Shown here: piece after piece, positions 21,523 to 35,378 of the stretch
Layout of the letters: every line of letters starts with the position of its first letter
Numbering within the stretch: the stretch's first letter is position 1
Assembly (NCBI GenBank): GCA_002633005.1
Contig: NMRA01000315.1
Location: 34,855 to 98,854, forward strand
Origin: Phoronis australis
Lineage: Eukaryota > Phoronida > Phoronidae
Direction of reading: 5' to 3'
DNA: 64,000 nt
Translations under genes and position numbers: made by a program
Notes under the pieces: generated by a model
Seen by the model: the letters and a program-made list of their open reading frames with translations, nothing else
Told to the model about the DNA's origin: nothing
Database searches by the model: none

Positions 21523-21859
21523 CAGTGGCGGATTTAGGGTGGGGGGCAAGGGGGCGTGGCCCCCCTAAAATCCTAAAACTCTCCTAGATACCCTTTGGCA
21601 GTTCGGGGTGCGAATTGCTGACTAGCATAAGCGGCGCGCACCCGGGGTGGGAGGGGGGGGGGGTCGGGAGGCGAATGCAAAATGCACAGGCCTTGAACAA
21701 ACCCCGTTTACCGTTTTTTGTAGTGATAAGTTCCACAAACCCAAAAATTCGAGACTCCTGCATCATCGCTACATTTTAGGTTGAGCGCGCGCATATGGCA
21801 AAATTCTGGTTATTCGTGGGCCCTGACCCCCCTAACTCAAAATCCTGGATCCGCCCCTG
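21523..21859. mobile_element. hAT-like MITE (CAGnGGCGGAT ends)
   Basis: It starts CAGTGGCGGATTTAGG and ends CCTGGATCCGCCCCTG, imperfect terminal inverted repeats. TTTTC directly abuts both ends, though in low-complexity sequence. G-tracts lie near both termini (21541-21560 and 21640-21665). 337 bp, no transposase. Confidence 0.75.
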
Positions 21860-24640
21860 TTTTCGTTTTGCATATTGAGAATTGCATTAGCGGAATGCAT
21901 CGTAATTTACTATTTACGGCGTTCCTTGGTGAAAGCATGCTTGAACACGCTGTGTCGCCGCGTGATGGGTCGAATTGGCTTGTGCTCATACAATAGCTCA
22001 ACTTGGGTTCTTATCTGATCTAAATACACTTAAAGCGGTGTAGCTGTCCTTGACTGAGTGAGCAATGTTTTTGTGACGATAAAAATTAATTACTGAGTAT
22101 CAGTATTTATGGATCGCTTTCTTTCATTATCCCAAGCCCACTGTCTGAACATATTTTATATTACCCTCACGTGGTAAAATTGACGTTAGGCGAAAGTGTG
22201 CGCCAGAAGTCATCAGCATGGGTTGCATGAGATTGTCTTCAAATAATTACCCTCAAGCCCTATCAAATAGAACGGTCTCTACACAGCGGCACTTGAATCT
22301 CGCGGTATTTACCCACGATGTTGTAACATCCATCAAGCCTCTGGCCTCGTTCTCACGCCACTGGAGTTTCCCAGTGGGTGCGTTGCTATTTTCAAGTTTT
22401 TCTCGATTGCATTAATTGCATTCCACCTTGCAATGCCGGCAAAAATTTACTCTTGTCAAATAATGGGAGGGTCTGACGGTAGAATTTATCCCTCTGCTTT
22501 TAAATTAATGAATCACTATGTAGTAATTAAATTCCTGTCCACCAAATCTAATTCGGGATCAAGCGGAAGTCACTTTCGTGCTCTCTAGAGAGCGATTCCC
22601 GGCTTGTCATTGGATATTGTGCCCGCAAAATACGATGAGGTGCCGGCACAAGCATCAGTCGAAGAATGTTGTCTATTTGTTAATGATGTAAGACACGGGT
22701 TAGTTGGGTGGAATGACCCTTAATGATAGTTGGCCTTAAGGATTGAATGTAGGTTGTTTGTCTTAGAAAGCCATGTGCAAAAATGTTCGTGATGGGCACC
22801 TTGGATGTAGACGACCCATGTCCTTCAGTTCAACTTTAAAGATTTTATAAAGCAGTTCTGCAGCAGTGAAAAAGAGCAATCTGTTAATCCAGTAAATGTG
22901 TTTTCTTGAGGTTGTTTCATGTTTCATTGAAGGTCTTTTGAATGCAGTATAGGTTACGTTGGGACATCCCTTGTTAAATGTGCTGCAATAAACTCACGTT
23001 TAGTCGAATAAGCTAACATTTGATCTAGACCTCTTCCCGCCATGTCATTGGATTCAATTTGTTCCTTACTCAACTGAAAAGTGATTTCCGCTCTCGCACA
23101 TGAGCGAATAAAATGACGTCACCGCAGACGTAGTGTTCTCCACAACCGTGAGAAAATTGAAACTCGACTTAATTTCAAAATTTATGTACATGTGTTCAAA
23201 AGTTAATGTCTATACTGTGCCGGGCGTTTGTACGTTACGTCTTGAAATAAATGCACCGAACTGGTACCAAAAGTCCAAAACGTCCCAATGTGCTTATGAA
23301 TCTCCATATACTTCAAATGCTGAGGTTTTTAAACTCGACGCAAGTGAGCCAAACTCGTCATGGCAAAATTCAAACTCGACTCAGTGACGAGTCAAAACAG
23401 GTCGTACAGAACGCTGCACCATTATCGACAAGTTAACTGATGTATCGCCGGAGTCAGGAGTCCAATAGGCCTAACCGTCGCTAGTCACCTCGCTAGTAAA
23501 GCATGATCTCGCGCTATTCCGCGAGATATCGCCGTGTACTGTCAATGAAAGGACGCGATTTTGGTTAATTTTTCTCGCCGCGATACAGCTTATTGAACTC
23601 TACCCTCTACTCGACCAGAGTAGTATACTGTCAGTTCTTTCCAAGCCAGGAAATCATAATTCATATTATATTTGGACTAATGATGTGAGACCAATTTCAT
23701 AACTGTAAGTGATCTAAATCACATGGTGTTTTGTGATGAAAGCGTTCATAGCTCGCCTCAACTTTGTCCTCAATTAAAAAAGCGACTCGCCAACACTTCT
23801 GTTTTTATTATTTATACTATGATTGGAATTGAGATTGTACAGTATATGCTCATGGGTTTTGTCTTAATATGTTCTGCTGAAGGTGTCCATTTTGACCAGT
23901 CAATCAAGCGCTCAATACACGTTTAATTTTCGAATTGTTTTATTTACTTTGATTTAAGAAAGGTTTAATATAGGCGTAAAGTTCATGAGCAAAATTTAAA
24001 CTTTTACCATGAAATGTGGTCTTGAATTTTTCGGCCTAGTGACTGAGGAATCCTTACAACCCTTCTCAGTTGGTGATTGTTGAGTGAATATGTTGTTGGA
24101 ACGAACAATCGTGGGCATAAGTTGTATTTAAACCTCAATACGGCAATCACTGATTACTACTATTACTGCATAAGGAACCAATGTTCGAAATAAGCTTCAA
24201 ACATTAGGTGAAATGACGACACTTGGTGTGCATGAAACATGAGTCATCACCAGACAGTTTAGGTAAGGTTACCCTCAAATGTTTCCGCTAAGCCATTCCA
24301 ACTAAACTAGTTGCAGATTCACATATGTTGTGAGACATCTGAACAGTGTGATTTAAAGCTAGCACAAGTTGCAACTTTATAATTGCTTGGTCAATTTTGA
24401 TGCTTGAAAAACGAATTCTTAAAATTTTTACACTAAAGATAGCTAAAAACCTTTCAAAACACGAAAATAGGTAGAACCAATGTTTCAGTGCTGTCAGGCA
24501 AATTTAGTTTGTTAAATGAGCACACCAAACCCCGAGAGTATTTCCACGCTCAGCGCCGAAGCCGTCTCCACATTCACAAGAGAAAATTGGGTAGACCTAA
24601 AGCTGATATGTGCACATAATTAAAGAAACCGGCGCGACTA
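21860..24640. other. Non-genic stretch
   Basis: No conserved coding sequence or clear mobile element found. Around 23310-23400 there is weak repetition of ACTCG-containing words. Frames are short. Confidence 0.4.
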
Positions 24641-25116
24641 TGAAGCGCCAAAGGGTTCTTAAACCAGAACCTTTCTGCGAGTAGAAATGTGCTTAATGAG
24701 CGCGTACCGGTAAGTTCTAAAATGTTCATCGTTTTGCTCTCAACATGCACTTTTGCTTAATGTACGCGTAATTTTACTTAATCAATAATTTTACTTAATC
24801 AACGCGTACGTTTAGTCAGATCAAACAATCCAGTCACACCCATGCTCTCAAATCTCAAAATGGTGGTCACTTGATACGAATCTGCAACATTCTTCAAAAG
24901 TTGCCTTGCACCCATGTAGAACGTCTTCCGCCATTTTGATATTTGATAGCACGGGTGTGATTGGACTATAAGAACTGACTAAATGTACGCGTTGAATGAG
25001 CAATAGTGCGCGTTAAATGAGAGCAGAACGATGATCGCTTAAGAGCTAAAAGTACGCGTTGATTAAGTACATTTCTACCGGCACAGGCTCTGGTTTAAGA
25101 ACCCTTTGGCGCTTCA
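24641..25116. mobile_element. Fold-back MITE, 476 bp, TA target site
   Basis: The ends TGAAGCGCCAAAGGGTTCTT and AAGAACCCTTTGGCGCTTCA are perfect 20 bp inverted repeats. Pairing extends through arms of roughly 200 bp with words such as GTACGCGT and AGAACGATGATCG. TA lies immediately outside both ends (24639-24640, 25117-25118), consistent with a Tc1/mariner-type or related element. No reading frame for a transposase. Repeated GTACGCG and CTTAAT motifs line the arms. Confidence 0.88.
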
Positions 25117-27884
25117 TACGCGGCTACGTGCATCGGGTTGATTTTGAAATTCGATGCATTCCCTGTTGGTCCATGATTGACCCAAATTCCAAAAAACAAT
25201 CAAGATACCTAAGAACAGTTTAGAAATCATAATCCAACGCTCACCAGACGACAATTCTCGCAATACTTCAAGTAGTGTTGCCTACGTAGTCAATACTCTG
25301 GCTCAGAATAACTTAAACTTTATATATTTGGAGCATGAACTCATATGACATTATAGAAGTTCATGATTGGAGTAATGATGCAAACCGAGGATGATAACTT
25401 TTCAAAAAGACCACAACATAGAAATGAGACTGTTATATTTCTCTCTAGGTTTATTTTTTTTACAAATTTATCTCAAAATTTCGCCCTTGGTCATTCAAAA
25501 TGCTTCTTCTTTAACTTACTTGCAGCGTCTAATGACCGAAAAGCGTAGACTGGGGCGAACAATTTCAATAAATCGAAACGCAGTTTCGGTAAATAATGCC
25601 ATCTATGTGATGACGTAACTTGTAAAGACCGTCGTTAATTACGACTTTTAGTGAAAGAGGCCCCCAGCTAAAACACTTTTAAGTTATTCTTCATACTTTA
25701 TCGAGTTTGTATGGTGGATTACATTTGTTGTCTTTATTGTTAATGGCATGAGAATTTCGTTGAACAAGTCAACAGTAACTTTCCTCTACCAGACGGTTTA
25801 GAGCTTTCTTATTGCAATGGAACAGTTGGCCACTTTTGATTTCGTGTACTTGGCAACCATTTCAATCAGTGAGATGAATGTCCTGTTCCATTCGAGCAAA
25901 ATATATCAAATACTGATTTTCGAAAAACATACGATTTTGCCTGTTGCATTAAATTATCCGTCGTGCTAGATTAGGCTTAAAAGCTTAATTAAAATTACAA
26001 GCGAAAATCCTCATGCGCAGCGTATTTGTGGCTTTTAAATTGGATATCACCAGTTCAAAGGGAGTTACAAGCCGGTCGGACGCTATCAAACGCGCGTGCA
26101 TCGACTCGTTAGAATGAACGCAAGCAACGAGAAGTCAACCTTCAGTTACAGGAGATCCAAAAACTCCTGACCTCACGACGGCAGTATTGAGGAGGTCTTA
26201 CTGAATAATCTCCGTGCCACTCAGTAATTAAAATCCAACTCATCAGGAACGCGAAATTACATGACCTTGCGATGAAACTCATACTGCTTGCCCGGGTCAT
26301 ACGGAGAATCATTGCAACTAACATATTATCCATGATGCCTTGGTTCAACGGGGATGCTGCGATGGAACTTATTCATCTTAGGACCAAACGGCAAGTGACG
26401 TATACGAAACTGATGGCATATTGCGAATTGACTTGTTGAATTGTTGAAAGCAACTAACTGAAATGTTTACATCTGTCACCGACTTATCATTATGTGGACT
26501 ACGGGAAAGCATGTGAGTGCAAAATTTCGAGTTCTAGATATCAAAGACAAAATTATGTTTTCTTCATAAGGCATTGTCTGAGCACGTGTTTGTTGTTAGT
26601 TTGTGACACCATCACAACCACCACTGTCACCACCGTTACATCATCACTACCGTGTCACCACTTCTACTGCCATGACCACCACCACCACTCCCCCCATCAC
26701 CACCATCATTTCCAACACCACCGGCACCACCAACCTCACCACTANCACCACCACTACCATAACCCACAACTAACATTTGCACTATTTATCGACTGGCATA
26801 TTTTCAAGTAATCAAAGTTCTTGATTAGGCCTAGCCCTGGTCCCGTCCAGCTCCCCAATCAAAGTTCACCATGCCCATGATACGAGGCACGATGTATATC
26901 GCGAAATCTCATATCTGAGAAGTGAATTCCCTCAGCACAGGATGGGAAATTACTTGTCTGTCTTTTTGAGCACATTAGCTGACTAGGCAAGCAGTCGTCA
27001 GACGAAACGAAATTGTTTTAGTGAAAATGAATAATTAACAGATACTTTGAAGACACATTTGCAAAACAAGTGTATGACCTCTGTGTTTTGTTTCAAGACA
27101 CATGTTAGATGGTTTAAAGCTACTTGAGAAAATCGATTGATAAAGCTTTTTTAAAACCGCATGTCATGGTCACTTTAGTTTGATATCTCACCAAACTGTT
27201 GGAAGTGCTCTGGCGACCGCAAAGTTTAAAATATAAAGTTGTTTTAAAATATTTTCTACCAAGTTTGTGTTTTACGGAATAAGGTATATGCATACTGTGA
27301 AACTCTTGGTTAAAACCAGGGGAAAACCTCTAAATTGAAACTCCAAGATTACTCGTATTGAATTTAACACAAAGTACTTAACGAAAGTATTGAAAGGAGT
27401 CAAACATGCAAATGGCACCCACTTAGAAACCCTCATTTGCAGCAGTGGACCGCCACACCTTTAGTGACGCTTAGGCGCACATGGCTATATGAAAAACACA
27501 CAAGTAAAGGTTTTCATTAAAAACATTCGAATGAAAGCGCAGGGATACATATGTGCATATACCTATATGATCGGCAGACGCTACCAGATGTCGCAGAAGC
27601 CTGAAAAAAGCGGAAGTGGCCAACGAAGTGAGAGAAAACTGTCCAATACTCGGTCCCGCATCATATCGCCTATCAGTTTCATCGGCCTGTGCGTTTCTTT
27701 CAGTTAGACTACTTGTTTTTTCACCTTTTGCACTTAGAACTCGCCAGATTATCTCCAAGAGGGATATTTGTTGACAAAAAAGACATGACATCATCTTGTA
27801 ATATCGGACCTCAAAAATAATGTCAAGCGATCATTTCAACTGCGAACTCGGATGATTTCCACGACATATTGTTTGGCAGGTATA
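25117..27884. other. Non-genic stretch with a CAC-rich tract
   Basis: Apart from the triplet tract at 26604-26772 I see no conserved gene or element. Frames are below about 107 codons and lack domains. Confidence 0.4.
26604..26772. repeat. Imperfect (CAC/ACC)n trinucleotide tract
   Basis: Roughly 170 bp dominated by CAC, CCA and ATC triplets, interrupted, with one ambiguous base near 26745. A translated His-rich frame crosses it but is explained by the repeat. Confidence 0.9.
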
Positions 27885-28301
27885 GGTTAAAGTGGAACTT
27901 GCACGCTAATTCCTTATCTCTGTGATTGCTTGGTCACATTAGTTTGAACCACAACATATAGGATTAGCGACGATGCGAATATGAAGTACGTTGAATACTG
28001 CCAAATGTTTTTAAGAACATGTTTTCTGTCGAAATGATCCGCCGTAAATTACTCAACAGTGTCCAGTAAGTACAGTTTATCGTGACTGACGTGGTCGGTT
28101 GGGGAACAACACTGCATGATGCAGGCTATGTGAGCCCCCAAGGTACGTCATAAGTGCAACGGTCACCTTGTAGACTTTTTTGCTTTCACATTTACAAGTT
28201 GTCAGTAAGTGCAACTGCATTTTATTTAGCGTAGATGATGTTCAAACAGCATTGTCGTTTAGTTCCTGTTATAGTTAGGAACATGCGAATACATCTTTAA
28301 G
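27885..28301 (+). repeat. Dispersed repeat family R1, copy A
   Basis: About 415 bp. It matches 47160-47570 in the same orientation and 51548-51970 in reverse. Shared words in order include GGAACTTGCAC, GCCAAATGTTTTTAAGAACA, GTGTCCAGTAAGTA, GGTACGTCAT and ACATCTTTAA. No terminal inverted repeats or reading frame were recognised, so the class is unknown. Confidence 0.82.
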
Positions 28302-28619
28302 CCAACTCATGGACGAGACTGTCTCGCCACCTGGTGTCTCAAAGCAAAATTAAACTCGACATGACATCCGTCAAAAGAACTTAATTAAGCTTTGACTTAC
28401 GTCATTTCCCGTTATAAAGTCGTCCACATCTTGTTCTTCACTCAGCCTAGAAGTGATCTTTGGACTCGGGAGGAACTGACAGTTCGCTATTTTTCCAAAC
28501 CAATTTCAAAAAAATTCAGGTCACGCCCGTTGGCCAGAACTGACTTGGTGTGACGAGATAACAAATTGTGAGTGAAGCCTCTATTTCACTACGCAACAAC
28601 AACATAACGCTAAATCATG
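28302..28619. other. Non-genic spacer
   Basis: No recognisable gene, repeat or element. Confidence 0.4.
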
Positions 28620-28768
28620 GGCGGCGCACCATACGGGGCTGAGGGGGGGGGGGGGNGGGGGCTATAGCCCACCTACTTTTTTCAGTCGTTGCGCCTGTGG
28701 TCTATGGGTGGTGCACCACAGGGGGACTAGGGGCTATAGCTCCCCACTTTTTTCAGTGCTGCGCCGCC
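28620..28768. mobile_element. G-rich MITE-like element (GGCGGCGCA ends)
   Basis: GGCGGCGCA at 28620 and TGCGCCGCC at 28760-28768 form perfect 9 bp inverted ends. Inside are two imperfect direct copies of a segment ending GGGGGCTATAG...CACTTTTTTCAG, the first carrying a run of G interrupted by one ambiguous base. Confidence 0.6.
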
Positions 28769-31700
28769 AATGTAAATGGGTTAAATCAATTCTTGGTTCT
28801 TTTGACATTTTGACAGACGTTAGTACCACCTTAAACGTCGTTCCCGCGACTTAATTCTAAACACGCATCATCTAATACTTATCTCACGCTGTTTATTTAT
28901 GAAATAGATCCTTTCATAGGGGTAATTCATTCCGCATATTTGATAAAAAATCTACATTTAAGACAGCATTGCGGACCTAGCAATGAAATTTTTGGTCCAC
29001 TCCAGGAGCCCAATGTGGTGACGCCATCTGCAGCGTCACGACACCTACAAATTTCTTGGAAAACTAATTTATCGATGAGATCCCGCCAAAAGGGCAACCA
29101 TTTTTTAAGACAGTGATTGGAGTCCATCTGCACACTCCACACAATCTAAATGTGTAACGTTAATCAAGTGAGAGACAAAGGATAAGCCGGATCTTGATTG
29201 AGGGGCTCATCTGATCCAATAAATCTGACAGGATCAATGCATTAAGGTTTATTAATTATGTTGCAAATCCTTTGATACACATTTGTTATTGGTTAATGAA
29301 AGCAAACCCTTGACACGGAACTCGTTAGCTAAGACTATTATACAAGTAGTTATAATACTGTATTGACTTAGTTTAATTAATGGTGGCCAGCTTTTCACCA
29401 CTATAGTGTGATGCTTATTTCCTTATGCTCTTTTATGGGATGTGGAAGAAAAACTTGACGTGGCTTATTCTAAATCGCCGTACCTTCGTAACCAGTAAAT
29501 GTATCGAAATGGTAAGGACATCGTCATGTATTGTATAGGATAGAATTTTGTTTTTGATATTCATTCAGTGTAGCAATGTTACCTGAGTGTTATGTAGGAA
29601 TTGTGTAACTGAGAGTTAAAAGCATTAACGCAAATACAGATTTTGAAATAGATATATCTTTTATAAGATCTCGATGGTGTTTAGCTGCCGTGGTAAGATG
29701 TACGGAATTTGTCTAGTACGATTCCGCTTTGATCACTGTTCCATTTAGATATTGCCTTGTTCAACATTAGCGTAGCTGTGCCCAGAAACGAGAGAGTTTA
29801 ACAACACTTCGGACTTTAATTTTCAATTATTAGACAAAGCATATTTTGAAACATTCGAATATTTATAATCTATACCTCCGTTGACTAAAGATAAGAAATC
29901 CGCGATTGAAAACGCAAACGGCGGAGGATGGAATGTAGTGAACTGTAGTTAAAAAGGTGAATCTCGGCGATGGAAAAATACTGTAGTATTAGGAGCATGA
30001 GGCAGTAATGTGTTTAATCACTTGGTCACATGAATTTCAGCTATTCAAGACCAGCGGAGCTAATTAATATGCCCATCCTGCGCCACGGAGCAGTTATGTC
30101 CGCGGCCAGGCGGCCGGACTTCGGTAGTAAACTTATAAATATACTTCAGGTGAATGAAAATTCTTGCTTTTAATTTAAACTCATAAATACTGGTGTTATA
30201 TTATGTGGAAACATACCAAGGTTTCTTTATTACGTATTTTCGCCACGAGTTGGTATTCTATAAGAAAAAGGCCGTCGCTCATTGTTGGCCTTCGGCCGCC
30301 TAAGAAAGTCGCCGTGGAAACCACCGGAATCTTATTTGTCCCTGTCTAAATTTTGTTAAATATTTTTGCAAGTTGTTATTCTTACTGTATAGCAGTCTGC
30401 TCGTTGTTATGTTTATACTTTTTACATTAGATAATTACTCCCTGTAAAGCACGCTTAGCCCAGTCGAATAGACGGCCTTGTTATTCAATCGGCGTTCCTT
30501 TAGGTAAAAGACTTCTAACTTGCTTTCAGTGGTACACTTATCTGTTCAAAACCAGGCCAAAACTAACAACGTTTGATTTTCAAATTGATTTTATTTTTTG
30601 GACTTTAATACAGTTCAATAAGTAATGTTTTCGTCAATGTAAAAGTTTGCCGAGTACAGTAAAAAATTTTTCCCTTTCTGGCTACCTTAAATAGGCATGG
30701 AAAACGAGAAAAAGACTAGAAATTGCAATATTGAAAGTGACTCTCTGCCACTGAAACAGAAATCAACCCCCTCTTCTGGTATTTTTAGGGTTTGTTCGTA
30801 AAGATTTTTAATATCTGTTGATATAAAGGCATTTTCTTTTACTTCAAATTTCAAAAAACGATCTGTCAACTGGTCATCACTTCGTCGATTTCTCTTAAAA
30901 AAGGCAAGGGCACGTCTCCTTATTTGGATTGGCAAGACATAGGCGTACATGTAGGACATTTCCCTTACATGTATATGGGAAATGTGACCTATGTCTTCAA
31001 GCGACTTAGCACAACTGACTGTGAGCGCGTGCGCGTATTTATCATAAGTGGGAGAGAGATTAGAAACTCTAGGGTGACTACACAGTTTTTCCTTAGCGAT
31101 TATTTAAAAAATTGTGAATTTTGTGATATTTTCTGGAAATTTCATCACACAGGAAAGTGAATTACTGTATACATGTACTAGACGTTGCGAGATGGTAATT
31201 TCGTCAGCAAATGTTTAAAAGATATTTTTGGCGAGCTTTTGCGTTCCATGCCTCTTTAAAGAATCTTACTTCTGACTTAGCGGCAAATCCAAAATGGCGA
31301 AGTATCATTCGGCTCCAGTTCGTGACAAGCGAAGATTTTTATCCTTTTTTGCCTACGATTTCCGTTAGAATTTACCTGTATGTACAGATCACTTTGTTAT
31401 AACATGTTCTAACCATCTAATAAGGGTTAAAAGCGTGTGCTAAAGATCTCTAATAAGAGACGATTCGATAAGCAGGCCTCAGGTGTCTCTGTTCAGCAAG
31501 GCAAAATTAGGAAGTAGTCATGTGGTCATTCATACTCGAAACAACTTCAAGCAAAACCACGAGTCTTTGAACATCTGTAGCGACGTGTCAAACAGAATAA
31601 CACAAGTACGTCAAGAACTACAAGCGAATATGTTGCACTACACCTTTTAATGAACCATACACTGTACACAGCAAGCGCTTTCGCATCTTTTTAATACAAT

Positions 31701-32897
31701 GGCCAACTTATTGTAATTAACAGAATTATAGGGAACTACTGTCCGAGTAGAGTTCATTGGCTTGCTTCTACGGCTCCTCTGCCACCGCCGCAAACACTAT
31801 AGTCTGGAATTTCAGTGACAACCCTCAGTGTTTATCACTCTGCGAAACGAAGTCTGCGACTATGTAGTTAAGTTTTTACTTGACAGAATCCAAGTATTTT
31901 GTTTTATCATAGTTTTTTTGTTGTTCCTTAGTTTGTAAAAGGTCACATGTCGACACGAAAGTATTATTTTTGTTGTCGTTATATTATTAAAAATTGATTT
32001 ATTTAATGAATTCATTGTTGTCTATTGCTTTTATTTATTATCATTCATTTATTTGTTTATCCATTATTATTTAAAATATTTACTATGGTCTTAAAGAGTC
32101 AACATCCTGGCTGTCGTCCTTCGTTAGTCTAATAATATTGCATGGTACGTAGTAATGAACATCCCTAGAACCATATTGATTAAGGTACATGTACAGTAGG
32201 GGGCGCACTACGTTGCTCTTCTTTACAAATCATCGACTTACTACTGTAGCAAGATTTTTCTTGTCTGTCGATTATTGTTGAAGCGGCTTGGTAGATTCTG
32301 TTGAAACTTCACACAGGTGATAAAATGACTTTTACCTGTTTTTGAGAGCTGGAGGGCAACAGAAAAAATGCCCCAGACGGACTGTGTATTCAATAGGCAA
32401 GTGGAATCGGCTGTTTTGGGGGGTGCATACGATATACGCTTACTGGACTGCTGGTAGGAATTCCACCCACACCGATTTCCAACCCCCTTCCCCGTCGGGG
32501 TCGTCCCAAATTTCGCTGGCCGGCCGCCACCCCAGTCGCTATCCATTTCAAATCTCACCAGACACCCCTTCTCGAACGTAGGATGTCAAAAATTTGTTCA
32601 GGGCAATACATAATTTAAAAATGATGGAAACATCATGCGATCACGTGTGACGTCCACTATTCAGAGTTGGTGTGCCCTCACTCCTCCTTAAATTTGGTAT
32701 GTAGATAGACCTCATCAGTGGATATCTTGAGTATTGCACTGCTCTTTAATTGATTTATTTCTCTGTTTCTCATGATATTTAGATTATTCTATTTGTTTCC
32801 CGCCACGGACTGCCGTTAGCTGGACATTACAAATTTATTGACCAAATGACTTGTATTGACCAACAATTCGCAGCACTTTTTGATCTCTTATACAACG
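28769..32897. other. Non-genic stretch
   Basis: No conserved coding sequence was recognised. It contains a hairpin at 30934-30998 and AT-rich low-complexity sequence at about 31980-32080. Confidence 0.4.
30934..30998. repeat. Hairpin with two TACATGTA sites
   Basis: AAGACATAGG and ACATTTCCC on the left pair with GGGAAATGT and CCTATGTCTT on the right. Left and right halves each carry TACATGTA. It may be the core of a small element. Confidence 0.65.
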
Positions 32898-33305
32898 GAA
32901 TCATACGCACGAGCATCGCATCTTACGCACGCACCATCTACAAGCCTATGAATCATACATACGAACCCATTTATCATGCATGCGAACCCGAAAATCACGC
33001 ATACGAACAAAAATCATGCGCACGAAGCACAAAAATCACACATATATGTAAGAAGTCTTAGGCACGAGCACCCGAATCTTACACGCGAACCACCAAGCGA
33101 TTAAGTGTTTGTGCGTGTGATTCGATACTCGTGTGTATGATTTTGTGTTAGTATGTACATGTATGATTTTTCTGGTTCGTGCACATGATTTGTTTGTTAG
33201 TATGCGGGATTTTGTGTTCGTATGCATGATTCATGGGTTCGTATGTATGATTAGTAGGTTGGTAGGTGGTTCGTGCGTAAGATTCCATGATCGCGCGTGT
33301 GATTC
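32898..33305. repeat. 408 bp near-palindrome made of about 20 bp tandem units
   Basis: The left arm (about 32898-33090) repeats units like CATACGAACCCATTTATCATG; the right arm (about 33110-33305) repeats the reverse complement, such as TTCGTATGCATGATTCATGG. The arms also pair as wholes: the outer GAATCATACGCACGAGC matches GCGCGTGTGATTC, CTTACGCACG matches CGTGCGTAAG, and AATCATACATAC matches GTATGTATGATT. The centre is near 33101. No coding support. Confidence 0.88.
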
Positions 33306-35378
33306 TATGGTACCCCTGTCATGCTCGTGCTACAAAAAGCATTTTTGTCTGATTTTACTGACATTGGGCACCTCTTAAAAAACTGGAGATACTTTTGGCG
33401 CTCTAATGGCAGTTTGTCGGATAATCACTTGATGGCTATCTGAGTGTGTCATCGGTTTCTCGCAACAGCTTATGATTGTCGAGTTATTTTAGATTTTCTG
33501 ACTGCTATTTTATTGGCTGATTCCGTAATGCCCTTTTATTGCTATTTTTACAACGGTACGTTGGTATCATGAGCGTCGTGGGCGTCGTTTTTTGTTCTTG
33601 GTTTCGAGGTTGACATCATTTTTAAATTTTCCAATCGATTTCGCCAAGTGTCGCTCCTCTAATTTTCTTAAGCCGTGAATACCGAAAATGATGATGCGTA
33701 GTATTGTTTTCGACTTGAACTGGTCACATGTGTTTTTGTGTGAATAACTGCGCTTGCCAGTGCTTACCATTTCCGGTTAATTTGCTGAGTAAATATATCG
33801 AACGTATTCGAGTATTGCACGTAGGAAATTAAATCGAAACATTGTACAGCAAAGAAATTAGATCTAAAAATTTAACCTATATTTCAGATGTAATGTTTCT
33901 GTAAAATTTCTTACAACCTGCCTGTCTTCTGCGCGAAAGCATAGCAATTTATAGACCTAACTTTATGTATGGCAACGCCCATAACAGCTACTACCTAATT
34001 GCCAGAAAGAACAACGAACAGTCGTTACAAAATCTGTACAGTTGAATTTCCACGTCAGTCAAGTAGATCGACGTCTGCTACTTACCCACGACACTCAACA
34101 GTTCCTTGATATTTTCCACAACTAGTGTTTTGTTCACGAAACTAACTAAATTGGTTTACATTTAGTAAGATGAATGTTTTACATTCAGTTCAACTGTGCA
34201 ACCGTGTTTGTACATGTATACATTGACTGATATTTTTTACAAACTTTACTTACGTCATGTTAAAACTGCTAAGGCCTGAACATTCCATTTACAACTTGTT
34301 CTTGGACTAAAAACCAGCCTCAGTTGTGACCGAGAACGCGTACTCTCAAACTGGAAATTGTGCTCGTTCAGTGTTGCTGTACACGTAAATCTTAAATTAA
34401 TTGCGGATATACGTGTAAATATCTCTCTGAAAAGTTAGAGAATCGATGTTAGGCTGTCAATATTTCGTTATTTTATCTTACTAATAAAGGATACGTATGG
34501 ATGTATTCTCCATTGTTAACAAGATTGCCAAAAATAATGAAATACTGTAAGTTATTCGAATTGGTTGAAACCAAGTTGAGTTTTCACTGTTGCAAATGGC
34601 AATTTGATATGGTTGAGACCAAAGACAAAGCGTGTTAGGCTAACAGTGCTAAAGAAAGTTCTATTGATTTCATGATTTTGGGTTTAGTGAAGTTTGTCAG
34701 GGCGATTGAGTAGAGAGTGAATTTATATTCATTTTTAAGCAAAGATTGGCAGAAGTGGGAGGAAAGATTGAGTACCTACAGTAAGTTTGATACTTCTCAT
34801 AGTTTTTATTCTCACATGTGTGTTGAAAATTACCTTCAGTGCAAAAGAGTTTATAATAGAGCTCAGCTCAAGTTACATTGTTCTGCGCATCCGCTGGTGG
34901 ATGAAGTCGCTAAATAATCAGGTTACCCTGGGCATGAGAGGCTCTGCCTTGCTTGTGTTCAGTCTAACATAGGGTCTGAGTTTCAGTTTTGCTTGCAATG
35001 TCCTGTTACAGTAATCTAGGAGATAAATATTTTCATTAAAGATATGCTACAACAAGTGCAGCCAAATTTCTAAACATGATGCGAATGGAAAACCAAACAG
35101 AAGTGTAGATTACCTGTAACTTTATTTTTTGTGCATGAAAACGAGACGTACGTTGACAATGTTCAATTTCCACATAGGTTTACTCTCGCGCGTGCTTCCT
35201 TACTTTCACTTTGTATCGTATTATAACGATGGCCAGGGGCCTAGTTCACGGAAATAGACTATAAGGATACACATAAACAAACACAAATAGATATGCACAT
35301 ATTTATAGTTTATTTCCATATTTCCATAAACCAGGCCCCCGGCCATTGTTACAATACGTTACAAAGTAAAAGTAAAGT

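Noticed and set aside
26494-26811. 105-codon His-rich frame suggestive of a metal-binding protein
   Set aside because: The His run is the CAC triplet repeat and includes an ambiguous base.
27471-27794. 107-codon minus-strand frame
   Set aside because: No domain, an equally open frame on the other strand, and no transcription signals.
32898-33305. CRISPR array (regularly spaced short repeats)
   Set aside because: Units are contiguous, there are no unique spacers, the arms are inverted, and the genome is clearly animal.
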